From NCBI GenBank assembly GCA_029268205.1, contig JAJUGK010000008.1, positions 1 through 34,673 of the forward strand: a DNA stretch of 34,673 bases, read 5' to 3'. The stretch's first letter is position 1. Each line of letters starts with the position of its first letter. Both the position numbers and the translations under genes were made by a program. The notes under the pieces are model-generated. The model was not told the DNA's origin, did not search any database, and was given only the letters and a program-made list of their open reading frames with translations. Of this stretch, positions 25,613-31,409 are shown piece after piece. The DNA is from Nocardioidaceae bacterium. GTDB taxonomy: Bacteria > Actinomycetota > Actinomycetes > Propionibacteriales > Nocardioidaceae.

Positions 25613-26386
25613 ATGGAGCTCGGACTCGAAGGACGTTCCTATGTCGTGACCGGCGGCAGCCGGGGCCTCGGCCTCGCGACGGCCCGCTGCCTGGTGGCAG
25701 AGGGGGCCCGCGTGGTCCTCAGCAGCCGCAGCGTCGAGGCGCTGGAGGAGGCGGAGCGCCACCTCGCCGAGGTCTACGGCGCCGCCGACCAGGTGGCGAC
25801 GCTCGCGGTCGACAACGCCGACCCGAGCGCCGCCGACGCGCTGCGGACCGCGGCGCTCGACGCGTTCGGTCGCCTCGACGGCGCGCTCGTGTCCGTCGGC
25901 GGGCCGCCGGCCGGCGACGTGCTGTCGGTGAGCGACGAGCAGTGGACCGAGGCGTTCGGCTCGGTGTTCCTCGGCAGCCTGCGCATCGCGCGCGACCTCG
26001 GCGCCGGCCTCAACGACGGCGGCGCGATCGCCGTCGTGCTCTCCTCGTCGGTGCGCCAGCCCATCGAGGGACTCGCCGTCTCCAACGGCCTGCGGCCCGG
26101 GCTGGCGATGGCGACGAAGACCCTCGCCGACGAGCTCGGCCCCCGCGGCGTACGCGTCAACGGTCTGCTGCCGGGTCGCATCGACACCGCGCGCGTACGC
26201 GAGCTCGACGAGATCGGCGGCGACCCCGAGGCGGCGCGGGCGGCGATGGAGCAGCAGATCCCGCTGCGGCGCTACGGTCAGCCCGACGAGTTCGGCCGGG
26301 TCGCGGCGTTCGTGCTCTCGCCGGCCGCGTCGTTCGTCACCGGGGCGATGCTGCCGGTCGACGGGGGGATGCTCCGGTCGCTCTGA
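25613..26386 (+). CDS. Atypical SDR-family protein (GGP / no YxxxK subgroup)
   Basis: Rossmann-fold protein of 257 residues related to FabG. The dinucleotide-binding motif TGGSRGLG (13-20) and a C-terminal GAMLPVDGGM are normal. The NNAG motif is replaced by VSVGGPPAG, and the YxxxK catalytic pair is missing: S145 is present (LSSSVRQP), but the later segment reads GLAVSNGLRPG with Leu154 and Asn158 where Tyr and Lys should be. I recognise this as a recurrent SDR subgroup with GGP and LSN signatures, so it is not a sequencing fault. Its reaction is not known to me. The 3' end overlaps the SURF1 gene on the other strand by 109 bp. Confidence 0.85.
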   Translation: MELGLEGRSYVVTGGSRGLGLATARCLVAEGARVVLSSRSVEALEEAERHLAEVYGAADQVATLAVDNADPSAADALRTAALDAFGRLDGALVSVGGPPAGDVLSVSDEQWTEAFGSVFLGSLRIARDLGAGLNDGGAIAVVLSSSVRQPIEGLAVSNGLRPGLAMATKTLADELGPRGVRVNGLLPGRIDTARVRELDEIGGDPEAARAAMEQQIPLRRYGQPDEFGRVAAFVLSPAASFVTGAMLPVDGGMLRSL

Positions 26387-27171
26387 GGCCCGCGTCCGGT
26401 GTTCTGCCCGCGGCGCTGGGAGCGACGCCCGCGCCGGGGATCCTCGCCGCGACGGCGGGCGCGGATCTCGTCGAAGGCGAGATAGCCGAAGCCGAAGATG
26501 GCCATCGCGGCGAAGAACCACCATTGCAGGCCGTAGAAGAAGTGCGGGCCCCCACCGAGATCGGGCTCGTCGGCCAGCGCAAGCGGCTCGGCGGCCGGTG
26601 GCGTCTCCTCCACCAGGTCGAGGAAGCCACCGTAGACCGGGTAGTCGAGGGTCGGGCCGATCTCGCTGCTGGAGATCGAGCGCGCCGAGGCGTCTTCGAC
26701 CTCGGCGGACCGGCCGGTGGCGTCGACGCGCACCCACCCGATCACCGACACCTCGCCCGACGGCGGCTGGGGGAGCGCCGACCGGTCCTCGACCGGCCGG
26801 CTGTCGGTCTCGAGCCACCCACGGTCGACCAGGACCGCCGTACCGTCCGGGGTGACCAGGGGAGTCACCAGGTCGACACCGGCCCGACTGTTGCGCGTGC
26901 GGTAGCGGATGACGATCGTGTCGTCGGCGGCGTAGGTGCCCCGGGCCTCCACCCGGCGCCACTCGTCCTGCGGATCGACGGCCCTGCCGGGGGCGAGGAC
27001 CTCCTCGACCGGCACCGGGTCGGCGGCCAGGTTGGTGCGGGTGATCTCGTTGCGGGACTCGCGCTGCGACTGCCGGTCGAACTGCCACTGGCCCAACAGG
27101 TAGGCGACCCAGACGGCGAGGGCGACGACCAGGGCGAACAACACCCATCGTCGACTGAACAGGACTCGCAC
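26278..27171 (-). CDS. SURF1-family cytochrome oxidase assembly protein
   Basis: Membrane chaperone for heme a insertion into cytochrome aa3 oxidase, 297 residues. The classical topology is visible: one helix at ~9-27 (WVLFALVVALAVWVAYLLGQWQF), an extracytoplasmic domain with VLVDRGWLE, and a second helix at ~212-232 followed by the cytoplasmic segment FGYLAFDEIRARRRG. Family motifs include GQWQFDRQ and FFYGLQWWFFA. The last ~50 residues are Ser/Asn/Arg-rich, probably disordered, and lie antisense to the SDR gene. GTG 27171 is preceded by TAGGCT at 6 nt, so it is probably leaderless. It supports the ctaA/ctaB theme of the window. Confidence 0.9.
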   Translation of the reverse strand: MRVLFSRRWVLFALVVALAVWVAYLLGQWQFDRQSQRESRNEITRTNLAADPVPVEEVLAPGRAVDPQDEWRRVEARGTYAADDTIVIRYRTRNSRAGVDLVTPLVTPDGTAVLVDRGWLETDSRPVEDRSALPQPPSGEVSVIGWVRVDATGRSAEVEDASARSISSSEIGPTLDYPVYGGFLDLVEETPPAAEPLALADEPDLGGGPHFFYGLQWWFFAAMAIFGFGYLAFDEIRARRRGEDPRRGRRSQRRGQNTGRGPQSDRSIPPSTGSIAPVTNDAAGESTNAATRPNSSG

Positions 27172-27177
27172 CCCTCG

Positions 27178-27183
27178 AGCCTA
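27178..27183 (-). promoter_or_regulatory. -10 box of the SURF1 gene (leaderless)
   Basis: TAGGCT on the minus strand, 6 nt before GTG 27171. It lies back to back with the moaA -10 box, 21 bp away. Confidence 0.55.
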
Positions 27184-27204
27184 CGGCGGGATGGACGGTG
27201 CTCC

Positions 27205-27210
27205 TATGGT
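27205..27210 (+). promoter_or_regulatory. -10 box of moaA (leaderless)
   Basis: TATGGT, 7 nt before ATG 27218. This position decides the moaA start, because upstream in-frame ATGs at 27191 and 27206 would precede or overlap the box. Confidence 0.6.
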
Positions 27211-27217
27211 GGGTGAC

Positions 27218-28249
27218 ATGCCTTCCGTCACGCCCGTCACAGCGGCCACCCAGGCGAGCGCCGGGCTGGCCGATCGGCACGGGCGGGTGGCGACCGATCT
27301 GCGGGTCTCGCTGACCGATCGGTGCAACCTGCGGTGCTCCTACTGCATGCCGGCCGAGGGGCTGGACTGGATGCCGACCGCGGAGGTCCTCACCGACGAC
27401 GAGGTCGTCCGGCTGGTGCGGATCGGGGTCGAGTCGCTGGGCATCACCGAGGTGCGCTTCACCGGCGGTGAGCCGTTGCTGCGCCGCGGCCTGCCGGCGA
27501 TCATCGACGCGGTCGCGGGCCTCGACCCGCGCCCGGAGATCTCGCTCACCACCAACGCCCTCGGCCTCACCCGCACCGCGGAGGCGCTGGCCGCGGCCGG
27601 GCTCGACCGGGTCAACGTCAGCCTCGACACCATCCGGCCGGAGACGTTCGCGCGGATCACCCGCCGCGACCGCCTGCACGACGTGCTCGACGGCATGGCC
27701 GCGGCGCAGGCGGCCGGGATCACCCCGGTCAAGGTCAACGCCGTCCTGCTGCGTGGCGTCAACGACGACCAGGCGCCCGAACTGCTGGAGTACTGCCTCG
27801 CGCACGGCTACCAGCTGCGGTTCATCGAGCAGATGCCCCTCGACGCCCAGCACGACTGGCACCGGGGCGAGATGGTGACCGCCGAGGAGATCTTCGCCGC
27901 GCTCGAGTCGGCCTTCGTGCTCACCGCGGCCGAGGAGCCGCGCGGGAGCGCGCCAGCCGAGCGCTTCCTCGTCGACGGCGGTCCGGCGACGGTGGGGGTC
28001 ATCGCGTCGGTGACGCGGCCGTTCTGCGGCGCCTGCGACCGCGTGCGGCTGACGGCCGACGGTCAGGTGCGCAACTGCCTCTTCGCCCGCGAGGAGTCCG
28101 ACCTCCGCACGGCGCTGCGGGCCGGGGCAGACGACGGGGAGATCGCCGAGCGCTGGCGCGCGGCGATGATGACCAAGCTGCCGGGGCACGGCATCAACGA
28201 CCCCAGCTTCCTCCAGCCGGCGCGCCCGATGTCGGCGATCGGCGGCTGA
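27218..28249 (+). CDS. moaA: GTP 3',8-cyclase MoaA
   Basis: Radical-SAM enzyme for the first step of molybdopterin synthesis, converting GTP to 3',8-cyclo-H2GTP for MoaC. The 343 residues carry the SAM cluster motif CNLRCSYC (C36, C40, C43), FTGGEPLLR, and the C-terminal GTP-site cluster CGACDRVRLTADGQVRNC, and end in Gly-Gly as MoaA proteins do. The track starts at ATG 27191; I use ATG 27218 because TATGGT sits 7 nt before it. No other moa genes are in the window, so the pathway is encoded elsewhere. Both clusters depend on Fe-S assembly. Confidence 0.95.
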   Translation: MPSVTPVTAATQASAGLADRHGRVATDLRVSLTDRCNLRCSYCMPAEGLDWMPTAEVLTDDEVVRLVRIGVESLGITEVRFTGGEPLLRRGLPAIIDAVAGLDPRPEISLTTNALGLTRTAEALAAAGLDRVNVSLDTIRPETFARITRRDRLHDVLDGMAAAQAAGITPVKVNAVLLRGVNDDQAPELLEYCLAHGYQLRFIEQMPLDAQHDWHRGEMVTAEEIFAALESAFVLTAAEEPRGSAPAERFLVDGGPATVGVIASVTRPFCGACDRVRLTADGQVRNCLFAREESDLRTALRAGADDGEIAERWRAAMMTKLPGHGINDPSFLQPARPMSAIGG

Positions 28250-28270
28250 GCGGCCCGACGAATCAGACGG

Positions 28271-28495
28271 TCAGACGGCGAGGCCGTCGGCGTCGTTGGG
28301 ATCGAACGGCACGGTCTCGCGCAGGAACCCGCGCGCGGTGAGGAAGTCACCGAGGCTCGCGCGGTGGTCGTCGCAGGCCAACCACACCTTGCGTCGCTCG
28401 GGGGTGTGGATCTTGGGATTGTTCCACCGGTGCGCGAAGGTCGCGGGGAGGGCGCAGCCCTTCGCGGAGCACAGCGGGATCTCGTCGTCGGTCAT
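28271..28495 (-). CDS. Small conserved actinobacterial Zn-ribbon-like protein
   Basis: Protein of 74 residues with Cys/His residues spaced for a single metal site: LCSAKGCALPA near the N-terminus and LACDDH in the middle, plus an intervening WNNPKIHTPERRKVW stretch that I recognise as conserved in actinobacteria. Some database entries label it acetone carboxylase, which is not supported by the sequence. Function unknown. ATG 28495 is preceded by TAGGCT with 8 nt between, so it is probably leaderless. It converges on moaA with 21 bp between stop codons. Confidence 0.8.
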   Translation of the reverse strand: MTDDEIPLCSAKGCALPATFAHRWNNPKIHTPERRKVWLACDDHRASLGDFLTARGFLRETVPFDPNDADGLAV

Positions 28496-28503
28496 CGCCG
28501 CTC

Positions 28504-28509
28504 AGCCTA
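28504..28509 (-). promoter_or_regulatory. -10 box of the small Zn-ribbon gene (leaderless)
   Basis: TAGGCT on the minus strand, 8 nt before ATG 28495. Confidence 0.55.
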
Positions 28510-28511
28510 GG

Positions 28512-28556
28512 CGCCCGAAGACGGGTGCCCCGAAGACAGGTGCCCCGAAGACAGGC
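28512..28556. repeat. 15-bp tandem repeat, three copies
   Basis: Three head-to-tail copies of (G/C)CCCCGAAGACAGGT: 28512-28526 (diverged), 28527-28541 and 28542-28556. They lie just upstream of the Zn-ribbon gene promoter. Only three units without spacers, so not CRISPR. Confidence 0.8.
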
Positions 28557-28594
28557 GATGCCGGACGGCCACGGGGGAAGCTGTCCGGCATCGC
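28555..28594. terminator. Strong hairpin, probable terminator of the DUF3099 gene
   Basis: GCGATGCCGGAC / GTCCGGCATCGC, a perfect 12-bp stem with a 16-nt loop, 25 nt after the DUF3099 stop. No T-tract follows, as is common in actinobacteria. It could also shield the Zn-ribbon promoter from read-through. Confidence 0.65.
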
Positions 28595-28619
28595 GGAACC
28601 CAGACGGGGGAGGCTGGAT

Positions 28620-28973
28620 TCATGATTGATTGTTGCACGACCCGGGGGTGAAACCAACGTCGCCGGGCCCCGCCGGGAGCTCGCTGCCCGGTGCCCCGGG
28701 GCCGGGCCCCTGGGGCTGTCCGGGAGCCAGCGACTTGCGGGCGTTGGCGAGCACGACGGCGATGTAGGGCAGGAAGACCGCGCCGGCGATCAGCACCCAC
28801 CGCAGGATGCCGGGACCGACGGCGACGGCCCCGACGAAGCACAGCGTGCGCAGCGTCATCGAGTAGGCGTACCGCCGCTGCCGCTCGGCCTGCTCCTGGG
28901 CGCGGGTCCGCGGCGCCGAGGTGATCTCGACGGCGCTGTCGTGCCGGCGGGAGAGGGGACGGGGAAGTGCCAC
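28620..28973 (-). CDS. DUF3099 membrane protein
   Basis: Small actinobacterial membrane protein, 117 residues. A basic N-terminal region (RTRAQEQAERQRRYAYSMTLRT) is followed by two hydrophobic helices at about 43-80 (LCFVGAVAVGPGILRWVLIAGAVFLPYIAVVLA as two segments) and a Gly/Pro-rich tail of ~35 residues. The RYAYSMTLRT...ILRW pattern is the DUF3099 signature. Function unknown. GTG 28973 has TAGGCT 6 nt upstream, so it is probably leaderless. It is divergent from the dodecin gene. Confidence 0.85.
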   Translation of the reverse strand: MALPRPLSRRHDSAVEITSAPRTRAQEQAERQRRYAYSMTLRTLCFVGAVAVGPGILRWVLIAGAVFLPYIAVVLANARKSLAPGQPQGPGPGAPGSELPAGPGDVGFTPGSCNNQS

Positions 28974-28979
28974 TCACCC

Positions 28980-28985
28980 AGCCTA
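28980..28985 (-). promoter_or_regulatory. -10 box of the DUF3099 gene (leaderless)
   Basis: TAGGCT on the minus strand, 6 nt (GGGTGA) before GTG 28973. Confidence 0.6.
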
Positions 28986-28993
28986 CGTCGGGG

Positions 28994-29008
28994 GTGGCAG
29001 ACTGCCAC
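28994..29008. promoter_or_regulatory. Perfect palindrome at the dodecin promoter
   Basis: GTGGCA-GAC-TGCCAC. The central CAGACT (28998-29003) resembles a -10 box and would give a leader of about 43 nt before the dodecin ATG. It may be an operator overlapping the promoter; no regulator is identified. Confidence 0.45.
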
Positions 29009-29052
29009 GCGAGCCGGAACCCCGGTCCAGCCCCGACCCGTGGAGGACAGCC

Positions 29053-29265
29053 ATGACCAACCGCACCTACCGCATCACCGAGATCGTCGGCACCTCGCCG
29101 GAGGGCATCGACGCCGCCATCCGCAACGGGGTCGAGCGCACCGCGCAGACGCTCCGGCACGTCGACTGGTTCGAGGTGACCCAGATCCGCGGCCAGGTCA
29201 AGGACGGCCAGGTCGAGCACTTCCAGGTGGGACTCAAGGTGGGCTTCCGGCTCGAGGACGACTGA
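29053..29265 (+). CDS. Dodecin (flavin-binding storage protein)
   Basis: Very small protein, 70 residues, that assembles into a hollow dodecamer and buffers free flavin (riboflavin, FMN or FAD) or CoA. The single-domain pattern is complete: YRITEIVGTSPEGIDAAIRNGVERT, then RHVDWFEVTQIRGQV with the flavin-stacking tryptophan (W39), then HFQVGLKVGFRLED. GGAGGA lies 6 nt before ATG 29053; the longer track ORF starts upstream in non-coding sequence. It stands alone between DUF3099 and fabG. Confidence 0.94.
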   Translation: MTNRTYRITEIVGTSPEGIDAAIRNGVERTAQTLRHVDWFEVTQIRGQVKDGQVEHFQVGLKVGFRLEDD

Positions 29266-29300
29266 GGGGCCGGAGGGGCCGACACGACAGCCGGACGGGC

Positions 29301-29324
29301 GATTACGGGTACCCAGGAGTAATC
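29301..29324. promoter_or_regulatory. Inverted repeat upstream of fabG-fabI
   Basis: GATTAC-N12-GTAATC, perfect 6-bp arms, ending 2 nt before the fabG -10 box. It is AT-richer than its surroundings and well placed for an operator controlling fatty-acid synthesis. No regulator can be named. Confidence 0.5.
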
Positions 29325-29326
29325 AC

Positions 29327-29332
29327 TAGCGT
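29327..29332 (+). promoter_or_regulatory. -10 box of fabG-fabI (leaderless)
   Basis: TAGCGT, 8 nt before GTG 29341. Confidence 0.55.
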
Positions 29333-29340
29333 CGGCGTAC

Positions 29341-30066
29341 GTGACATCGACGCCTGCTCCTGAACCCCGCTCGGTGCTCGTCACCGGCGGCAACCGCGGC
29401 ATCGGCCGCACCATCGCGGAGGCCTTCCTCGCCCAGGGCGACAGGGTGGCGGTGACCTCGCGGTCGGGCGAGGCGCCCGAGGGCGCCCTGGCGGTCGCCT
29501 GTGACGTGACCGACCAGGCCCAGGTCGACGAGGCCTTCGCCCGGATCGAGCAGGCGCACGGCCCGGTCGAGGTGCTGGTGGCCAACGCCGGCATCACCCG
29601 TGACACGCTCGTGCTCCGGATGAGCGACGACGACTGGGCTGCCGTCCTCGACACCAACCTCACCGGTTCCTTCCGCGTCGCCCGGCGGGCCGCGAGGGGC
29701 ATGCTGCGACTGCGGCGCGGCCGGATCGTCTTCGTCTCCTCCGTCGTCGGGCTGCTCGGCTCGGCCGGCCAGGTCAACTACGCCGCCAGCAAGTCCGGGC
29801 TGGTCGGGATGGCCCGGTCGCTGGCGCGCGAGCTCGGCAGCCGACAGATCACCGCCAACGTCGTCGCGCCCGGCTTCGTGGAGACCGACATGACCGCCGA
29901 GCTGCCCGAGGAGAAGCGCGCCGAGTACCGCGCGGCGATCCCGCTGCAGCGCTACGCCAGCACCGAGGAGGTGGCCGCCGCCGTCACCTGGCTGGCCTCA
30001 CCGGGAGCGGCGTACGTCACCGGGGCCGTGATCCCGGTGGACGGCGGCCTGGGCATGGGCCACTGA
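29341..30066 (+). CDS. fabG: 3-oxoacyl-ACP reductase FabG (MabA-like)
   Basis: NADPH-dependent SDR that reduces beta-ketoacyl-ACP in fatty-acid elongation, 241 residues. Cofactor motif TGGNRGIG (15-22), VANAGITRD, catalytic S134, Y147 and K151 (QVNYAASKSG), and the terminal GAVIPVDGGLGMGH are all normal for FabG. GTG 29341 lacks a ribosome-binding site and is probably leaderless. The next gene, fabI, begins 29 nt downstream; the pair mirrors fabG1-inhA of mycobacteria. It contrasts with the SDR at 25613, which has lost the catalytic pair. Confidence 0.94.
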   Translation: MTSTPAPEPRSVLVTGGNRGIGRTIAEAFLAQGDRVAVTSRSGEAPEGALAVACDVTDQAQVDEAFARIEQAHGPVEVLVANAGITRDTLVLRMSDDDWAAVLDTNLTGSFRVARRAARGMLRLRRGRIVFVSSVVGLLGSAGQVNYAASKSGLVGMARSLARELGSRQITANVVAPGFVETDMTAELPEEKRAEYRAAIPLQRYASTEEVAAAVTWLASPGAAYVTGAVIPVDGGLGMGH

Positions 30067-30095
30067 AGCGAGCATCGGTCGAGGGAGAGGGAGTC

Positions 30096-30869
30096 ATGGG
30101 CATTCTCGAGGGCAAGCGCATCCTGGTCGCGGGGGTGACGATGGACACCTCGATCGGCTTCGAGGTCGCCCGGGTCGCCCAGGAGCAGGGCGCGACGGTC
30201 GTCGTATCGAACTTCGGCCGGGCGCTGGGGATCACCCGGCGGATCGTCAACCGGCTGCCCGAGCCGGTGCCGGTGATCGAGCTCGACGTGACCGACGAGG
30301 AGCACCTCGCCGCGCTGCCGGAGGCATTGCGTGAGCATGTCGACGGGCTCGACGGGGTGGTGCACTCGATCGCCTACGGCAACCCGGAGACGCTGCTGGG
30401 CGGTGACTTCCTCCGCGGGCCGTGGGAGGACGTCGCGCAGGCGGTCCAGGTGTCGGCCTACAGCCTGGCCTCGCTCACCCGCGCCTGCCTGCCGCTGATG
30501 GGGGAGCAGGGCGGAGCCGTGGTCGGCCTGACCTTCGACGCCACCGTGGCCTGGCCGGCGTACGACTGGATGGGGGTCGCGAAGGCGGGCCTGGAGTCGT
30601 GCGCGCGGTATCTCGCCCGCGACCTCGGTCCCCGCGGCGTCCGGGTCAACCTCGTCTCCGCCGGTCCGTTGAAGACCCTCGCCGCCAAGGCGATCCCGGG
30701 CTTCGAGCAGCTCGAGGCGACCTGGGCCGAGCGGGCACCCCTGGGCTGGGACAACGCCGACCGCGCGCCGACCGCACGTGCGGTCGTGGCGCTGCTCTCC
30801 GACCTCTTCCCGGCGACGACCGGCGAGATCGTGCATGTCGACGGCGGTTTCCACGCCATGGGAACCTGA
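30096..30869 (+). CDS. fabI: Enoyl-ACP reductase, InhA-like
   Basis: NADH-dependent reductase for the last step of each fatty-acid elongation cycle, 257 residues. The modified cofactor site VAGVTMDTSIGFEVA, HSIAYGNPE, the Y156-x6-K163 catalytic pair (AYDWMGVAKAGLES) and AGPLKTLAAKAIPGF identify the FabI/InhA family. The segment FDATVAWPAYDWMGVAK is closer to InhA than to E. coli FabI. A purine-rich GAGGGAGAGGGAG precedes the ATG. Co-transcribed with fabG. Residues that govern isoniazid-type inhibitor binding cannot be judged without alignment. Confidence 0.94.
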   Translation: MGILEGKRILVAGVTMDTSIGFEVARVAQEQGATVVVSNFGRALGITRRIVNRLPEPVPVIELDVTDEEHLAALPEALREHVDGLDGVVHSIAYGNPETLLGGDFLRGPWEDVAQAVQVSAYSLASLTRACLPLMGEQGGAVVGLTFDATVAWPAYDWMGVAKAGLESCARYLARDLGPRGVRVNLVSAGPLKTLAAKAIPGFEQLEATWAERAPLGWDNADRAPTARAVVALLSDLFPATTGEIVHVDGGFHAMGT

Positions 30870-30873
30870 GGGC

Positions 30874-31389
30874 ATGACCACGCGCCCACGACGCACGCTG
30901 GTCGTGGTCCGCCACGCGACCGCCGAGAGCTTCGCCGCCACCGACCACGACCGCCCGTTGACGACCCGCGGGACCCAGCAGGCCGCCGACCTGGGTGTCT
31001 GGCTGCACGAGAACGGCCTGCTGCCCGACGCGGCGATCGTCTCGACCGCGCGGCGCACCCGCGAGTCCTGGCAGGGCCTCGCGCGGGCGGCGGGCGTGGA
31101 GATCGAGCCCCTCATCGACGGTGCGGTCTACAGCGGCGGGATGGACTCGGTGCTGGAGTGCGTCCGAACGGTCGACGCGGCGGCGGGGACCGTCCTGGTC
31201 CTCGGCCACAACCCGACGGTCGCGAGCCTCGTGCTCGACCTCGACGACGGGCGCGGCGACCCGGACCTGCTGGTCGAGGCGAGCGGTGGCTTCCCCCCGA
31301 GCAGCGCCGCGGTGCTCACCGTCACCGGCAGCTGGGTCGACCTGGAGCCGGGCGGCGCGACGCTGACCGCGCTGCGGATCGCTCGCTGA
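30874..31389 (+). CDS. SixA-type histidine phosphatase
   Basis: Histidine-phosphatase superfamily (branch 1) protein of 171 residues. The RHG motif is present as VVVRHATAES, with the second catalytic histidine in LVLGHNPTVASL; the short form without extra domains matches SixA, which dephosphorylates phospho-histidine proteins. The substrate here is unknown. ATG 30874 is 4 nt after the fabI stop (TGAGGGCATG), so it is probably translated from the fabG-fabI transcript; the longer track ORF reads back through fabI in a shadow frame. It converges on serB. Confidence 0.86.
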   Translation: MTTRPRRTLVVVRHATAESFAATDHDRPLTTRGTQQAADLGVWLHENGLLPDAAIVSTARRTRESWQGLARAAGVEIEPLIDGAVYSGGMDSVLECVRTVDAAAGTVLVLGHNPTVASLVLDLDDGRGDPDLLVEASGGFPPSSAAVLTVTGSWVDLEPGGATLTALRIAR

Positions 31390-31394
31390 CCTAT

Positions 31395-31409
31395 ACGGCC
31401 GGCGGCCGT
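31395..31409. terminator. Candidate bidirectional hairpin terminator
   Basis: ACGGCC-GGC-GGCCGT between the convergent sixA-like and serB genes, touching the serB stop codon. Short perfect stem, no T-tract. Confidence 0.4.

Noticed and set aside
27191-27217. Upstream ATG starts for moaA
   Set aside because: They precede or overlap the TATGGT box; ATG 27218 has correct leaderless spacing.
25535-28189. 884-aa minus-strand ORF
   Set aside because: Runs antisense to the SDR and moaA genes and through SURF1 in a wrong frame; no recognisable domain.
28512-28556. CRISPR-like repeats
   Set aside because: Three contiguous 15-bp units without spacers; simple tandem repeat.
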